From positions 62,413 through 126,412 of the forward strand of contig NZ_JADGMY010000016.1 in NCBI RefSeq assembly GCF_015234515.1: DNA of 64,000 nt, read 5' to 3'. Source of the stretch: Cellulomonas sp. (GTDB lineage: Bacteria; Actinomycetota; Actinomycetes; Actinomycetales; Cellulomonadaceae). Position numbers and translations under genes: made by a program. Every line of letters starts with the position of its first letter. The stretch's first letter is position 1. Under the pieces are notes generated by a model, which did not search any database, was not told the origin of the DNA, and worked only from the letters and a program-made list of their open reading frames with translations. Positions 42,646-50,808 of this stretch are shown piece by piece.

Positions 42646-43941
42646 GTGCCCACGGACTCGTCCGCTGCCCCCGCGCGCCCTGCGCGCACGCTGTTCTCCC
42701 GGCTCACCCCCGGCGGTGAGCGCAACTTCACCGACACCCTGCGCGACGAGCGCACGGGTGGCCTGCTGCTGCTCCTCGGTGCGCTGGCCGCGCTCCTGTG
42801 GGCCAACCTCGCACCCGAGTCGTACCGGGCGGTCAGCGGGACGGTCGTCGGCCCGGCCGCGCTGCACCTGGACCTCGACCTCGCCCACTGGGCCGCCGAC
42901 GGGCTGCTCGCGATCTTCTTCTTCGTCGTGGGCCTCGAGCTCAAGCGCGAGATCACGGTGGGCGAGCTGCGGCACGTGGCCACGGCGGCCCTGCCCGCCG
43001 CTGCGGCGGTCGGTGGCATGGCCGTCCCGGCGGCGATCTACCTCGCGGTCAACACCGCCATGCCCGGCGGAGCCCCGCACGGATGGGCGGTCCCGACCGC
43101 CACGGACATCGCGTTCGCGGTGGGCGTGCTGGCGATCGTCGGCCGGGGCCTGCCCGTCGCGCTGCGCGCCTTCCTGCTGACGCTCGCGGTCGTGGACGAC
43201 CTGCTCGCCATCGTCATCATCGCGGTCGGCTACACGGACTCCGTGACGCTCGGGCTGATGCTCGGCTCGTTCGCGAGCGTCGCCCTGTTCGCCCTCGCCC
43301 TGCGGCGCGGCATCCGCACACCGTTCCTGCTGGTCCCGCTCGCGCTCGCAGCGTGGGCGCTGCTGCACGCGTCCGGGGTGCACGCCACGATCGCCGGGGT
43401 CCTGCTCGGCTTCGCGGTCCCCGCCACGCCGGGCTCCGCGGCACCACGGTCCCGGACGCCGCGCCCCGTGCCCGACGAGCACGCGGACCACTCGCTCGCC
43501 GAGCGCTACGAGCACCTGTGGCGGCCGGTGTCCGCCGGGTTCGCCGTGCCGGTCTTCGCGCTGTTCGCGGCCGGTGTCACGGTCGAGGTGGCGACGATCG
43601 GCGCCACCTTCACCGAGCCCGTGGGGCTCGGCGTGGTCCTCGGTCTCGTCCTCGGCAAGCCGCTGGGCATCACGCTGGCGACGTTCCTCGTGGCGCGGTT
43701 CACGCGGGCGCGGCTCGCCCCCGGACTCGGCTGGTGGGACGTGATCGGCGTCGGCCTGCTCGCGGGCATCGGGTTCACCGTCTCCCTGCTCGTGGGCTCG
43801 CTCGCGTTCGGGACCGGGACTGTGCTCGACGACCAGGTCGTCGTGGGCGTCCTCGCCGCGTCCCTGATCGCCGCGCTCGGTGGTGGTGCCGTCCTCTCCT
43901 GGCGCGGACGCGTCCACGCTGCACGTCCGGGCGGGTCGTGA
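42646..43941 (+). CDS. nhaA: Na+/H+ antiporter NhaA
   Basis: 431 aa, GTG start with GAGAGG 7 nt upstream. About 12 membrane segments. It has the NhaA signatures FFFVVGLELKREI, WAVPTATDIAFAVGVLA and the ion-binding Asp pair in TLAVVDDLLAIVIIA. A polar loop of ~45 residues in the middle (SAAPRSRTPRPVPDEHADHS) is longer than in E. coli. It expels Na+ or Li+ in exchange for protons. Preceded by a foldable leader. Confidence 0.95.
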   Translation: MPTDSSAAPARPARTLFSRLTPGGERNFTDTLRDERTGGLLLLLGALAALLWANLAPESYRAVSGTVVGPAALHLDLDLAHWAADGLLAIFFFVVGLELKREITVGELRHVATAALPAAAAVGGMAVPAAIYLAVNTAMPGGAPHGWAVPTATDIAFAVGVLAIVGRGLPVALRAFLLTLAVVDDLLAIVIIAVGYTDSVTLGLMLGSFASVALFALALRRGIRTPFLLVPLALAAWALLHASGVHATIAGVLLGFAVPATPGSAAPRSRTPRPVPDEHADHSLAERYEHLWRPVSAGFAVPVFALFAAGVTVEVATIGATFTEPVGLGVVLGLVLGKPLGITLATFLVARFTRARLAPGLGWWDVIGVGLLAGIGFTVSLLVGSLAFGTGTVLDDQVVVGVLAASLIAALGGGAVLSWRGRVHAARPGGS

Positions 43942-43967
43942 GCCACCACCGGGCGGGGACGACCCGG

Positions 43968-43973
43968 TAGGTT
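43968..43973 (+). promoter_or_regulatory. -10 box TAGGTT, leaderless start
   Basis: TAGGTT ends 7 nt before the ATG at 43981. Confidence 0.5.
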
Positions 43974-43980
43974 GCCACTG

Positions 43981-44910
43981 ATGACACCCGTCGACTCAGC
44001 GTCGCTCCTCGTCGAGGGACCCTGGCAGCACCGCTTCGTGACCGCCAACGGCGCTCGATTCCACGTCGCCGTCGCGGGCGACCAGGACGCACCCCTCGTG
44101 CTGCTCCTGCACGGCGTCCCGCAGCTGTGGTGGGCCTGGCGCCACCAGCTGCCCGTGCTGGCCGCGGCCGGCTACCGCGTCGCCGCGATGGACCTGCGTG
44201 GCACCGGCGGGTCCGACAAGCCCCCGCAGGGGTACGACGTGCCGACCCTCGCCGCGGACGTGGCCGGGGTCGTGCGCTCGCTGGGTGCGGGGTCCGCGGT
44301 CGTCGTGGGCGCCGGGACCGGCGGCGACGTCGCCTGGGCGACCGCCGCGTACCACCCCGCCGTGGTGCAGGCGCTGGCCGTGCTCGGTGCGCCGCACCCG
44401 CTCGATGCGGTCGCCCTGCCCCGTACACCGCCCGGCCCGGCCGCGTCGTCCCTGGTCGCGTTCGCCCAGCTGCCGTCGCTGCCCGAGCGCGCGATGGTGC
44501 GCGGCGACCTCGTGGACCGCATGCTCACGCACTGGGGCGGGGTCCCGGGGCTGCCGGGCCGCGAGGCGGTCGCGACGTACCGCCGGGCGGTGCGCGTGCC
44601 GTTCGCGGCGCACAGCCAGCTCGAGCAGGTGCGGTGGCTCGTGCGCTCCACGCCGCGGCCGGACGGCCGGCGGTACCGGGCGGTCCTGCGTGCGGCGCGA
44701 CCGGTGCCGGTGCTGCAGGTCCACGGCCTGCGCGACGGGCTGCGTCCGGCGTCGACGGCGGCGCTGCGGCCGGCCACGGCGAGCGTCGCGCGGCCGTACC
44801 GCTTCGAGCTGCTGCACGGCGCCGGGCACTTCCTCACCGACCAGGCGCCCGGGCTGGTCGGCGAGCTGCTCGTGGACTGGCTGGCCGAGGTCGAGCCCGT
44901 CAGCCCTTGA
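43981..44910 (+). CDS. Alpha/beta hydrolase, EphE-like, nucleophile missing
   Basis: 309 aa. Epoxide-hydrolase-like core: [22 protein letters not shown] and [13 protein letters not shown]. At the nucleophile elbow, where relatives read GHDWGG, it reads GAGTGG, so the catalytic Asp/Ser position is Gly. VHGLRDGL and [12 protein letters not shown] keep candidate acid and His residues. It may be inactive or a binding protein. In M. tuberculosis the equivalent place near nth holds ephE. Its end overlaps the convergent nth gene by 11 bp. Confidence 0.82.
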   Translation: MTPVDSASLLVEGPWQHRFVTANGARFHVAVAGDQDAPLVLLLHGVPQLWWAWRHQLPVLAAAGYRVAAMDLRGTGGSDKPPQGYDVPTLAADVAGVVRSLGAGSAVVVGAGTGGDVAWATAAYHPAVVQALAVLGAPHPLDAVALPRTPPGPAASSLVAFAQLPSLPERAMVRGDLVDRMLTHWGGVPGLPGREAVATYRRAVRVPFAAHSQLEQVRWLVRSTPRPDGRRYRAVLRAARPVPVLQVHGLRDGLRPASTAALRPATASVARPYRFELLHGAGHFLTDQAPGLVGELLVDWLAEVEPVSP

Positions 44911-45598
44911 GCATCGCGGCGGCCAGCTCCGGGTCCGTCTCCCCGATCCCGGCGGACGGGCACAGCGCGGCGACGGGGCACGCTCCGCACGCGGGGCGCC
45001 GCGCGAAGCAGGTGCGCCGCCCGTGGAAGATCAGGCGGTGGGACGCCATCGTCCACTCCCGCTTCTCCAGCAGCGCCCCCAGGTCGGCCTCGATGACGAC
45101 GGGGTCCTCGCTCGTCGTGTAGCCGAGCCGCTGCGCCAGTCGCTGGACGTGGGTGTCGACGGTGATGCCGGGCACGCCGAACGCGTTGCCGAGCACCACG
45201 TTGGCGGTCTTGCGCCCCACCCCCGGCAGGGTCACGAGGTCCTCGAGCCTGCGCGGCACCTGGCCGCCGAAGCGCTCGACGAGCGCGGCGCCGATACCCA
45301 CGACCGACTGGGCCTTGGCACGGTAGAACCCCACGGGGTGCAGCACGTCCTCGAGGTCCCGCAGGTCCGCACCGGCCATCGCCGCGGCGTCGGGCCACCG
45401 GTCGAACACCTCGGGCGTCGTGGCGTTCACCCGCACGTCGGTGGTCTGGGCGGACAGCACGGTCGCGATCAGCAGCTCGAGCGGGTTGCGGAAGTTCAGC
45501 TCGCAGCGCGCGTCCGGGTACCTCTCGGCCAGCATCCGGTCGACCCGCCGGGCGCGCCGGGTCCGGGCGAGCTGGCTCTCCTGCGCAGTGGCGTCCAC
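44900..45598 (-). CDS. nth: Endonuclease III
   Basis: 232 aa, GTG start with TAGGCT 6 nt upstream. Helix-hairpin-helix [12 protein letters not shown] with the catalytic Lys, then VDTHVQR with the catalytic Asp, and a C-terminal [4Fe-4S] set C-x6-C-x2-C-x5-C ([17 protein letters not shown]). It removes oxidised pyrimidines and nicks DNA at the abasic site. Complete. Confidence 0.96.
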   Translation of the reverse strand: MDATAQESQLARTRRARRVDRMLAERYPDARCELNFRNPLELLIATVLSAQTTDVRVNATTPEVFDRWPDAAAMAGADLRDLEDVLHPVGFYRAKAQSVVGIGAALVERFGGQVPRRLEDLVTLPGVGRKTANVVLGNAFGVPGITVDTHVQRLAQRLGYTTSEDPVVIEADLGALLEKREWTMASHRLIFHGRRTCFARRPACGACPVAALCPSAGIGETDPELAAAMLKG

Positions 45599-45604
45599 CG
45601 TGCG

Positions 45605-45610
45605 AGCCTA
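45605..45610 (-). promoter_or_regulatory. -10 box TAGGCT, leaderless start
   Basis: On the minus strand TAGGCT is followed by 6 nt and the GTG of nth. Confidence 0.55.
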
Positions 45611-45725
45611 CGTGCCCGCGCCGACAGCCACTGCCGGGTAGGGCGTTGCTCCTGCCGGGTGAACAGATCGCCGGGTTGTCGACCGATCAGTCAAGCCCCG
45701 GGCGGGTCGAACCGAACCACAGGAG

Positions 45726-46139
45726 GTGACGTCGCACGACGAACCCTTGCACCACCTCCGGCTGGAGCGCTGCGCGCTGCGCGCCGAGCGGGAGCGGGTC
45801 GTCTGGTGGCGGCGCGTCGTGCGGGCGCGCATGGACCTCGCGGTCGCGGGAGCCGCCGGGCCCGGTCCCCTGGGTGAGGACGTCGCCTTCGTCCTGCCGC
45901 TCGACGTGTGCCTCGAGGTGCCCCGGGTCGGAGACCTGCAGGCGGCGCTCCCGGACGCCGACCCCGGACGTGAGGCCGGTCTGCTGCCCGCGCTGTGGGC
46001 GCTGGACCAGCGGCTCGCGACGTACGAGACCGGGGTCGCGGAGGCCTTCGAGCGCGCGACGCTGCGCCTCGTCGAGCGCATCGCCGACGACCCGGGGTCC
46101 GTGCTCCGGTCCCGCAGGGTGGCCGCCGACGGCACGTGA
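45726..46139 (+). CDS. RsiG/AmfC-like helical hairpin protein
   Basis: 137 aa. The GTG at 45726 overlaps an AGGAGG, so the start is uncertain; a TTG eight codons later is an alternative. Two long helices (RLERCALRAERERVVWWRRVVRARMDLAVAG and PALWALDQRLATYETGVAEAFERATLRLVERI) resemble the antiparallel hairpin of RsiG, the c-di-GMP-dependent anti-sigma factor of Streptomyces. The c-di-GMP motif E-x3-S-x2-R-x3-Q-x3-D is only partly kept: R and D fit, E, S and Q do not. Between nth and crp. The family call is tentative. Confidence 0.6.
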   Translation: MTSHDEPLHHLRLERCALRAERERVVWWRRVVRARMDLAVAGAAGPGPLGEDVAFVLPLDVCLEVPRVGDLQAALPDADPGREAGLLPALWALDQRLATYETGVAEAFERATLRLVERIADDPGSVLRSRRVAADGT

Positions 46140-46274
46140 GGGCCCCGCGGGACGTCCGATCGCACCCGGCCGTCGCCTGCCGCGCACCCGCACCGTCGTG
46201 CCGCCGCGCGTGGGCACCGGGATGGGGCAGACTGGATGGCGGGGGTCCGGCCCTGCTGCCGGACACGACGCGCG

Positions 46275-46292
46275 CCCGTGCTCGATCACGGG
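46275..46292 (+). other. Hairpin in the crp leader
   Basis: CCCGTG-CTCGAT-CACGGG, a 6-bp stem 18 nt before the crp start, just upstream of the GAAGAGGGGAAGGA ribosome site. The half-site spacing (GTG-N6-CAC) does not fit the actinobacterial Crp box. It may affect translation or mRNA end stability. Confidence 0.35.
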
Positions 46293-46310
46293 AAGAGGGG
46301 AAGGACCGCC

Positions 46311-46988
46311 GTGGCGGAGGACATCGTGCTGACGGCGCCACTGTTCGCAGGCATGGACGAGGAGTCGTCCCGGGCACTCATCGACTCGATGAAGGTGCTC
46401 GACGCCGCGCGAGGTGACGTGCTTTTCCACGAGGGCGAGCCGGGTGACCGGCTCTTCCTGGTGCGCGACGGCAAGATCAAGCTGGGACGTCGGTCGAACG
46501 ACGGGCGCGAGAACCTCCTGGCGGTGCTCGGCCCGGGCGAGATGTTCGGCGAGCTGTCGCTGTTCGACCCGGGCCCGCGCACGGCGACCGCGACGGTCGT
46601 CGCCGACGCCGTCGTGCTCGAGCTGGGCCACCGGGACCTCATCACGTGGCTGGCCGACAAGCCGACCGTCGCCGAGCACCTGCTCCAGGCACTGGCGCGG
46701 CGCCTGCGCCGGACCAACGAGGCGCTGGCCGACCTGGTGTTCTCCGACGTGCCCGGCCGTGTCGCCAAGGCGCTGCTCGACCTGTCGACGCGGTTCGGCC
46801 AGCAGGTCGACGAGGGCATCCGCGTGGCGCACGACCTGACGCAGGAGGAGCTCGCGCAGCTCGTCGGCGCGTCGCGCGAGACCGTCAACAAGGCGCTCGC
46901 GGACTTCGCCGCCCGCGGCTGGGTGCGGCGCGAGGGCCGTGCGGTGGTCCTGCTGGACGTCGACCGTCTGGAGCGCCGGGCCCGCTGA
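46311..46988 (+). CDS. crp: Crp/Fnr-family transcriptional regulator
   Basis: 225 aa, GTG start with GAAGAGGGGAAGGA upstream. The length matches mycobacterial Crp (Rv3676, 224 aa). The cNMP domain includes LFHEGEPGDRLFLVRDGKIKLG and GEMFGELSLFDPGPRTATA. The C-terminal HTH is LTQEELAQLVGASRETVNKALADFAARGWV. It binds cAMP and controls carbon and resuscitation genes in relatives. A strong two-way terminator follows. Confidence 0.95.
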   Translation: MAEDIVLTAPLFAGMDEESSRALIDSMKVLDAARGDVLFHEGEPGDRLFLVRDGKIKLGRRSNDGRENLLAVLGPGEMFGELSLFDPGPRTATATVVADAVVLELGHRDLITWLADKPTVAEHLLQALARRLRRTNEALADLVFSDVPGRVAKALLDLSTRFGQQVDEGIRVAHDLTQEELAQLVGASRETVNKALADFAARGWVRREGRAVVLLDVDRLERRAR

Positions 46989-47007
46989 CGCACCTGGCGG
47001 TCCGGTC

Positions 47008-47051
47008 ACCCGCCCGGTCCGGGCACGTCGCCGCGCCCGGACCGGGCGGGT
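47008..47051. terminator. Bidirectional terminator between crp and ridA
   Basis: ACCCGCCCGGTCCGGGC (47008-47024) and its exact complement (47035-47051) form a 17-bp stem with a 10-nt loop. Its last base is the first base of the ridA stop triplet on the + strand, so the hairpin ends exactly where the convergent gene ends. Confidence 0.88.
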
Positions 47052-47554
47052 CAGTCGGCCTCGACGACCAGCTCGACCTCGACGGTCGCGTCGAGCGGCA
47101 GGACAGCGACGCCCACCGCCGAGCGTGCGTGCACGCCGGCCTCGCCGAAGACCTCGTGCAGCAGCAGGCTCGCGCCGTTGACCACCGCAGGCTGCCCGGT
47201 GAACGCCGGGTCGCTCGCGACGAACCCGACGACCTTGACGACGCGACGCACGCGGTCGAGCGCCCGGACCGGGTCGGTGCCGGGGTGCTCCGACGCGAGG
47301 AGGGCGCCCACGGCCGCCAACGCGTTGAGGGCGGCCGTGCGCGCGAGCGCGGTCGCCTGCTGCGCGTCCACCTCCGCACCGACCTTGCCCGTGGTCGGCA
47401 TGACGCCGTCGACGAACGGCAGCTGCCCGGACGTCCAGACGTGCGCGCCGCTGCGGGTCGCCGGCACGTAGGCGGCGAGCGGCGCCGCTGCCGACGGCAG
47501 GATCAGGCCCAGCTCGGCCAGGCGTGCGGCCACGCGACCCTCGGTGCCGCTCAC
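47051..47554 (-). CDS. RidA-family protein of the crp-whiB region
   Basis: 167 aa, GTG start overlapping the stop of the DUF4177 gene. It has the RidA core SGAHVWTSGQLPFVDGVMPTTGKVG, AALNALAAV and VNGASLLLHEVFG, ending in VEVELVVEAD. It corresponds to Rv3678c by position. It likely scavenges reactive enamines. A different, shorter RidA-like protein is at 20.8 kb. Confidence 0.9.
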   Translation of the reverse strand: MSGTEGRVAARLAELGLILPSAAAPLAAYVPATRSGAHVWTSGQLPFVDGVMPTTGKVGAEVDAQQATALARTAALNALAAVGALLASEHPGTDPVRALDRVRRVVKVVGFVASDPAFTGQPAVVNGASLLLHEVFGEAGVHARSAVGVAVLPLDATVEVELVVEAD

Positions 47555-47712
47555 ACGACCGGCTTCGGTCGCTTGAGGTACGCCACGAGGCCGGCGTCGG
47601 GACCCTGGATGACGGTCACGAGCTCCCAGCCGTCGGATCCCCACTGATCGAGGATCGCCTTGGTGGCGTGGATGATGAGCGGAACGGTCGCGTACTCCCA
47701 CTGGGTCGACAT
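47551..47712 (-). CDS. DUF4177-family small protein
   Basis: 53 aa: MSTQWEYATVPLIIHATKAI, then LDQWGSDGWELVTVIQG, then a Lys/Pro-rich end. The pattern WEY...GWELV is typical of DUF4177. A TAGGGT box 6 nt before the ATG supports this start. It corresponds to Rv3678A by position and is coupled to ridA. Function unknown. Confidence 0.88.
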   Translation of the reverse strand: MSTQWEYATVPLIIHATKAILDQWGSDGWELVTVIQGPDAGLVAYLKRPKPVV

Positions 47713-47718
47713 GCGCCC

Positions 47719-47724
47719 ACCCTA
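47719..47724 (-). promoter_or_regulatory. -10 box TAGGGT, leaderless start
   Basis: On the minus strand TAGGGT is followed by 6 nt and the ATG of the DUF4177 gene. Confidence 0.55.
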
Positions 47725-47762
47725 GTGGGACCGCTCCGCCGGACGTGCCGCCGTGGAAGCGC

Positions 47763-48080
47763 TCACACGAGCCCGCCGAGTGCCACGAGCGCCGGCTCGG
47801 TGCCGACCAGCTCGGCGCGCCACGACACGACGTCGGGACGGCGTCGCAGCAGCGCGCGCCGCTCGCGCTCGGTCATCCCGCCCCAGACGCCGAAGTCGGC
47901 GCGGCTGTCGAGGGCGTCGGCGAGGCAGTCGAGGCGCACCGGGCAGCCATGGCAGACCGCGCGGGCCTCGCGCTGAGCGGCGCCCTCGACGAACAGCGCG
48001 TCAGGCGCCTGCTTGCCCTGACCGCACGCCGCCATCGCGGTCCAGTGCCCCTCGTACCCCTGTGCCCCCAGGCCTGCCAC
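47763..48080 (-). CDS. WhiB-family Fe-S regulator (WhiB4-like)
   Basis: 105 aa, GTG start with GGAGG 6 nt upstream. Four cluster cysteines C19, C43, C46 and C52, then the WhiB turn GVWGG (64-68) and a basic C-terminus (RERRALLRRRP). Position before ponA2 equals whiB4 of mycobacteria, an oxygen/redox-sensing regulator. The length is slightly below WhiB4. A TACGGT -10-like box lies upstream on the minus strand, so unlike its neighbours it has a leader of ordinary length. Confidence 0.9.
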   Translation of the reverse strand: MAGLGAQGYEGHWTAMAACGQGKQAPDALFVEGAAQREARAVCHGCPVRLDCLADALDSRADFGVWGGMTERERRALLRRRPDVVSWRAELVGTEPALVALGGLV

Positions 48081-48149
48081 GTGTTCCTCCGCGTGTCTCT
48101 CCCTGCGTGTCGCCGCCGTGACCGTATCGGCACAGGGCACGTCCTGACG

Positions 48150-48169
48150 AGACCCCGGACGGGTCTTTT
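48150..48169 (+). terminator. Hairpin with T-run upstream of ponA2
   Basis: AGACCC-CGGAC-GGGTCT followed by TTTTC. It is the only hairpin in the window with a clear T-tract. It faces the + strand, but no + strand gene ends before it, so it might stop antisense transcription of whiB. Confidence 0.45.
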
Positions 48170-48260
48170 CCTCCGGACGGCCCCCTGCCACTCGTGTGCA
48201 GGTCGCGTGGAGGACCCGCACGGGCCCCTCGTCACCCCTTCCGGCGTCAGCCGTCGCCGG

Positions 48261-48266
48261 TACCCT
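48261..48266 (+). promoter_or_regulatory. -10 box TACCCT, leaderless start
   Basis: TACCCT ends 6 nt before the ponA2 ATG at 48273. Confidence 0.55.
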
Positions 48267-48272
48267 GGCGGC

Positions 48273-50804
48273 ATGCCGAACCCTGCCCGCGCGCGCGGCC
48301 GCCGCATCAGCGCCGCCCAGGCGCTGGTCCTGCTGCTCTCCTTCTCCCTCGTCGCCGGGATCGGTGGCGTCCTCACGGCCGGCCTCGTGCTGCCCGGTGT
48401 GGCCGTGGCGAACGGCCTCACGGGCATGACCGTGACGGCGTTCGACGACCTGCCCACCGAGCTCGAGCAGCAGCCGCTGCCGGAGAAGTCCGAGATCCTC
48501 GCGGCCGACGGCACGCTCCTGGCGACGTTCTGGGACCAGAACCGCATCGTCGTGCCGCTCTCCGAGATCGCCCCGATCATGCGGCAGGCCGTCATCGCGG
48601 TCGAGGACCGCCGGTTCTACGAGCACTCCGGCGTCGACCCGGCCGGCATGCTCCGCGCCGCGGTCGCGAGCCTGGCGGGCCAGAAGCAGGGTGCGTCCAC
48701 GCTCACGCAGCAGTACGTCAAGAACGTCTTCCTCGACGCGGCCGAGCGCGCGGAGGACCCCGCGGAGCGCGAGAGGCTGCGGCAGGAGGCCAGGGAGAAC
48801 GACGGCGCCCCGGGCATCGCCCGCAAGCTGCGCGAGGCGAAGATCGCCATCACGCTCGAGAAGTCGATGACGAAGGACGAGATCCTCGAGAAGTACCTCA
48901 ACATCGCCGCCTTCGGCTCCTCGGTGTACGGCGTCGAGTCCGCGTCGCGGTACTTCTTCAGCAAGTCCGCGAAGGACCTCAACTACCTCGAGGCCGCCAC
49001 CATCGCCGGGATCACGCAGTCGCCGACGCGGTGGGACCCCGTGGGACGCGCGGACGAGACCCCGGAGGAGGACGCCGCTCGGTACGCCACCTCCAAGAAG
49101 CGTCGCGACCAGGTCCTCAACGACATGCACCAGCTCGGCTACATCACCCCGGACGAGTACACCAACGGGATCGCGACGCCGATCGAGGCGACGCTCAACG
49201 TCTCGAAGCTGAGCCAGGGGTGCATGAGCGCGAACGACACGGTGCCCGGTGCCGGGTTCTTCTGCGACTACGTCACCAAGGTCATCGCCAACGACCCCGC
49301 GTTCGGACCCGAGGCGCGCGACCGCATGAACCTCCTCTACAAGGGCGGCCTGACGATCACCACCACGCTCGTGCCCGGCGAGCAGGCCATCGCCGACGCC
49401 GAGGTGAAGAACGGCGTGCCGGTCGACGACCCCTCGGGCGTCTCCAGCTCGATCGTCTCCGTCAAGCCCGGGACGGGCGAGATCACGGCGATGGCCCAGA
49501 ACCGCATCTACTCCGCGCTCAAGGAGCAGAACCCGGGCGAGACGTCGGTCAACTTCAACACCAGCTTCCGGTACGGCGGCTCCGGCGGGTTCCCCCCCGG
49601 CTCGACGTACAAGGTCTTCACGCTGCTCGAGTGGCTCAAGCAGGGGCACGCCCTGCACGAGACCGTCGACGGCACGCGGCTGTCCTACAACACCCGTGAA
49701 TTCACCGCGTCCTGCTACCAGCTCGGCAACGGGCCGTACAAGTTCGGCAACTCCGAGGGCGGCAAGGCGATCCGCCAGACCGTCCTCGACGCGACGAGGA
49801 ACTCCGTGAACTCGGCGTTCGTCGCCATGGCGCTCAAGATGGACCTCTGCGCCATCAACAACGGGGCCGCGGCGCTGGGCGTCACCAAGGCCGGCAACCC
49901 CGCCGAGATGGACACGCAGACCAACACGCCCCGGGGTGACGTCCCGTTCGACGCGGTCCCCGGCAACGTCCTCGGGTCGCAGTCGACCTCGCCCCTGCAG
50001 ATGGCCGCCGCCTACGCGGCGTTCGCGTCCAACGGCACGTACTGCAAGCCGATCGCCATCACCAGCGTGATCAACGCGAAGGGCGAGTCGCTCCCGGTCC
50101 CGCCGTCCGACTGCCAGGTCGGCGCGATCGACCCGCGCTACGCCTCGGCGATGAACTACGCGCTGAGCAACGTGTGGTCGGGCACGGCCCGCAAGGTCGG
50201 CGCCCCGCCGTTCAAGGCCGCGGGCAAGACCGGCACCACGACGCACAACGAGCACAACTGGTTCGTCGGCTACACGCCGCTGCGCTCCACCGCCGTGTGG
50301 GTCGGGTACAGCGAGGGCACGCGCTCGATGAGCCGCTCGACGATCGCCGGCACGTACTACGGCGGGGGCTCGGGGCCGTACGGCTCGTCGATCGCCGCGC
50401 CGACCTGGAAGCGGTTCATGGTCCAGACGCTCGCCGGTGCGGAGAACCCGGACTTCGCGAGCCCGACGGACCGCGAGCTCTACGGCGAGCGGGTCCCCGT
50501 CCCGTCGGTGCTCGGCCAGAACGAGCAGCAGGCGCGTCAGACGCTGGAGAGCCGCGGCTTCGGGGTGTCGATCGGGGAGCAGGTGCCGTCCGCGTACCCG
50601 GCCGGGACCGTCGCCGAGCAGTCCGCCACGACGGCGACCAAGGGCGCGACGATCACGCTGAGGCTGTCGGGCGGGCAGCCGCAGCAGCAGCCCGGCCCCG
50701 GCGGCTTCCCTGGTCTCCCGGGTGGGCCCGGCGGCGGCGGGCCCGGCGGCGGCGGTGGGCCCGGCGGTGGCGGTGGGCCCGGCGGCGGCCCGGGCAACGG
50801 CTGA
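48273..50804 (+). CDS. ponA2: Bifunctional penicillin-binding protein, PonA2 type
   Basis: 843 aa. A cytoplasmic tail and one membrane helix (~16-45) precede a GT51 glycosyltransferase (AVIAVEDRRFYEHSGVD near 106-120). The transpeptidase domain has Ser444 in STYK, the SVN motif in RNSVNSAF, and Lys652 in KTG. One PASTA domain (~742-803) and a Gly/Pro-rich tail of ~40 residues close the protein. It polymerises and crosslinks peptidoglycan. Start supported by TACCCT 6 nt upstream. Followed 4 bp later by the phosphoesterase gene, as in Rv3682-Rv3683. Confidence 0.94.
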   Translation: MPNPARARGRRISAAQALVLLLSFSLVAGIGGVLTAGLVLPGVAVANGLTGMTVTAFDDLPTELEQQPLPEKSEILAADGTLLATFWDQNRIVVPLSEIAPIMRQAVIAVEDRRFYEHSGVDPAGMLRAAVASLAGQKQGASTLTQQYVKNVFLDAAERAEDPAERERLRQEARENDGAPGIARKLREAKIAITLEKSMTKDEILEKYLNIAAFGSSVYGVESASRYFFSKSAKDLNYLEAATIAGITQSPTRWDPVGRADETPEEDAARYATSKKRRDQVLNDMHQLGYITPDEYTNGIATPIEATLNVSKLSQGCMSANDTVPGAGFFCDYVTKVIANDPAFGPEARDRMNLLYKGGLTITTTLVPGEQAIADAEVKNGVPVDDPSGVSSSIVSVKPGTGEITAMAQNRIYSALKEQNPGETSVNFNTSFRYGGSGGFPPGSTYKVFTLLEWLKQGHALHETVDGTRLSYNTREFTASCYQLGNGPYKFGNSEGGKAIRQTVLDATRNSVNSAFVAMALKMDLCAINNGAAALGVTKAGNPAEMDTQTNTPRGDVPFDAVPGNVLGSQSTSPLQMAAAYAAFASNGTYCKPIAITSVINAKGESLPVPPSDCQVGAIDPRYASAMNYALSNVWSGTARKVGAPPFKAAGKTGTTTHNEHNWFVGYTPLRSTAVWVGYSEGTRSMSRSTIAGTYYGGGSGPYGSSIAAPTWKRFMVQTLAGAENPDFASPTDRELYGERVPVPSVLGQNEQQARQTLESRGFGVSIGEQVPSAYPAGTVAEQSATTATKGATITLRLSGGQPQQQPGPGGFPGLPGGPGGGGPGGGGGPGGGGGPGGGPGNG

Positions 50805-50808
50805 TCGG

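Noticed and set aside
46275..46292. Crp autoregulation site
   Set aside because: The half-site spacing is GTG-N6-CAC, while Crp boxes need two more bases between GTG and CAC.
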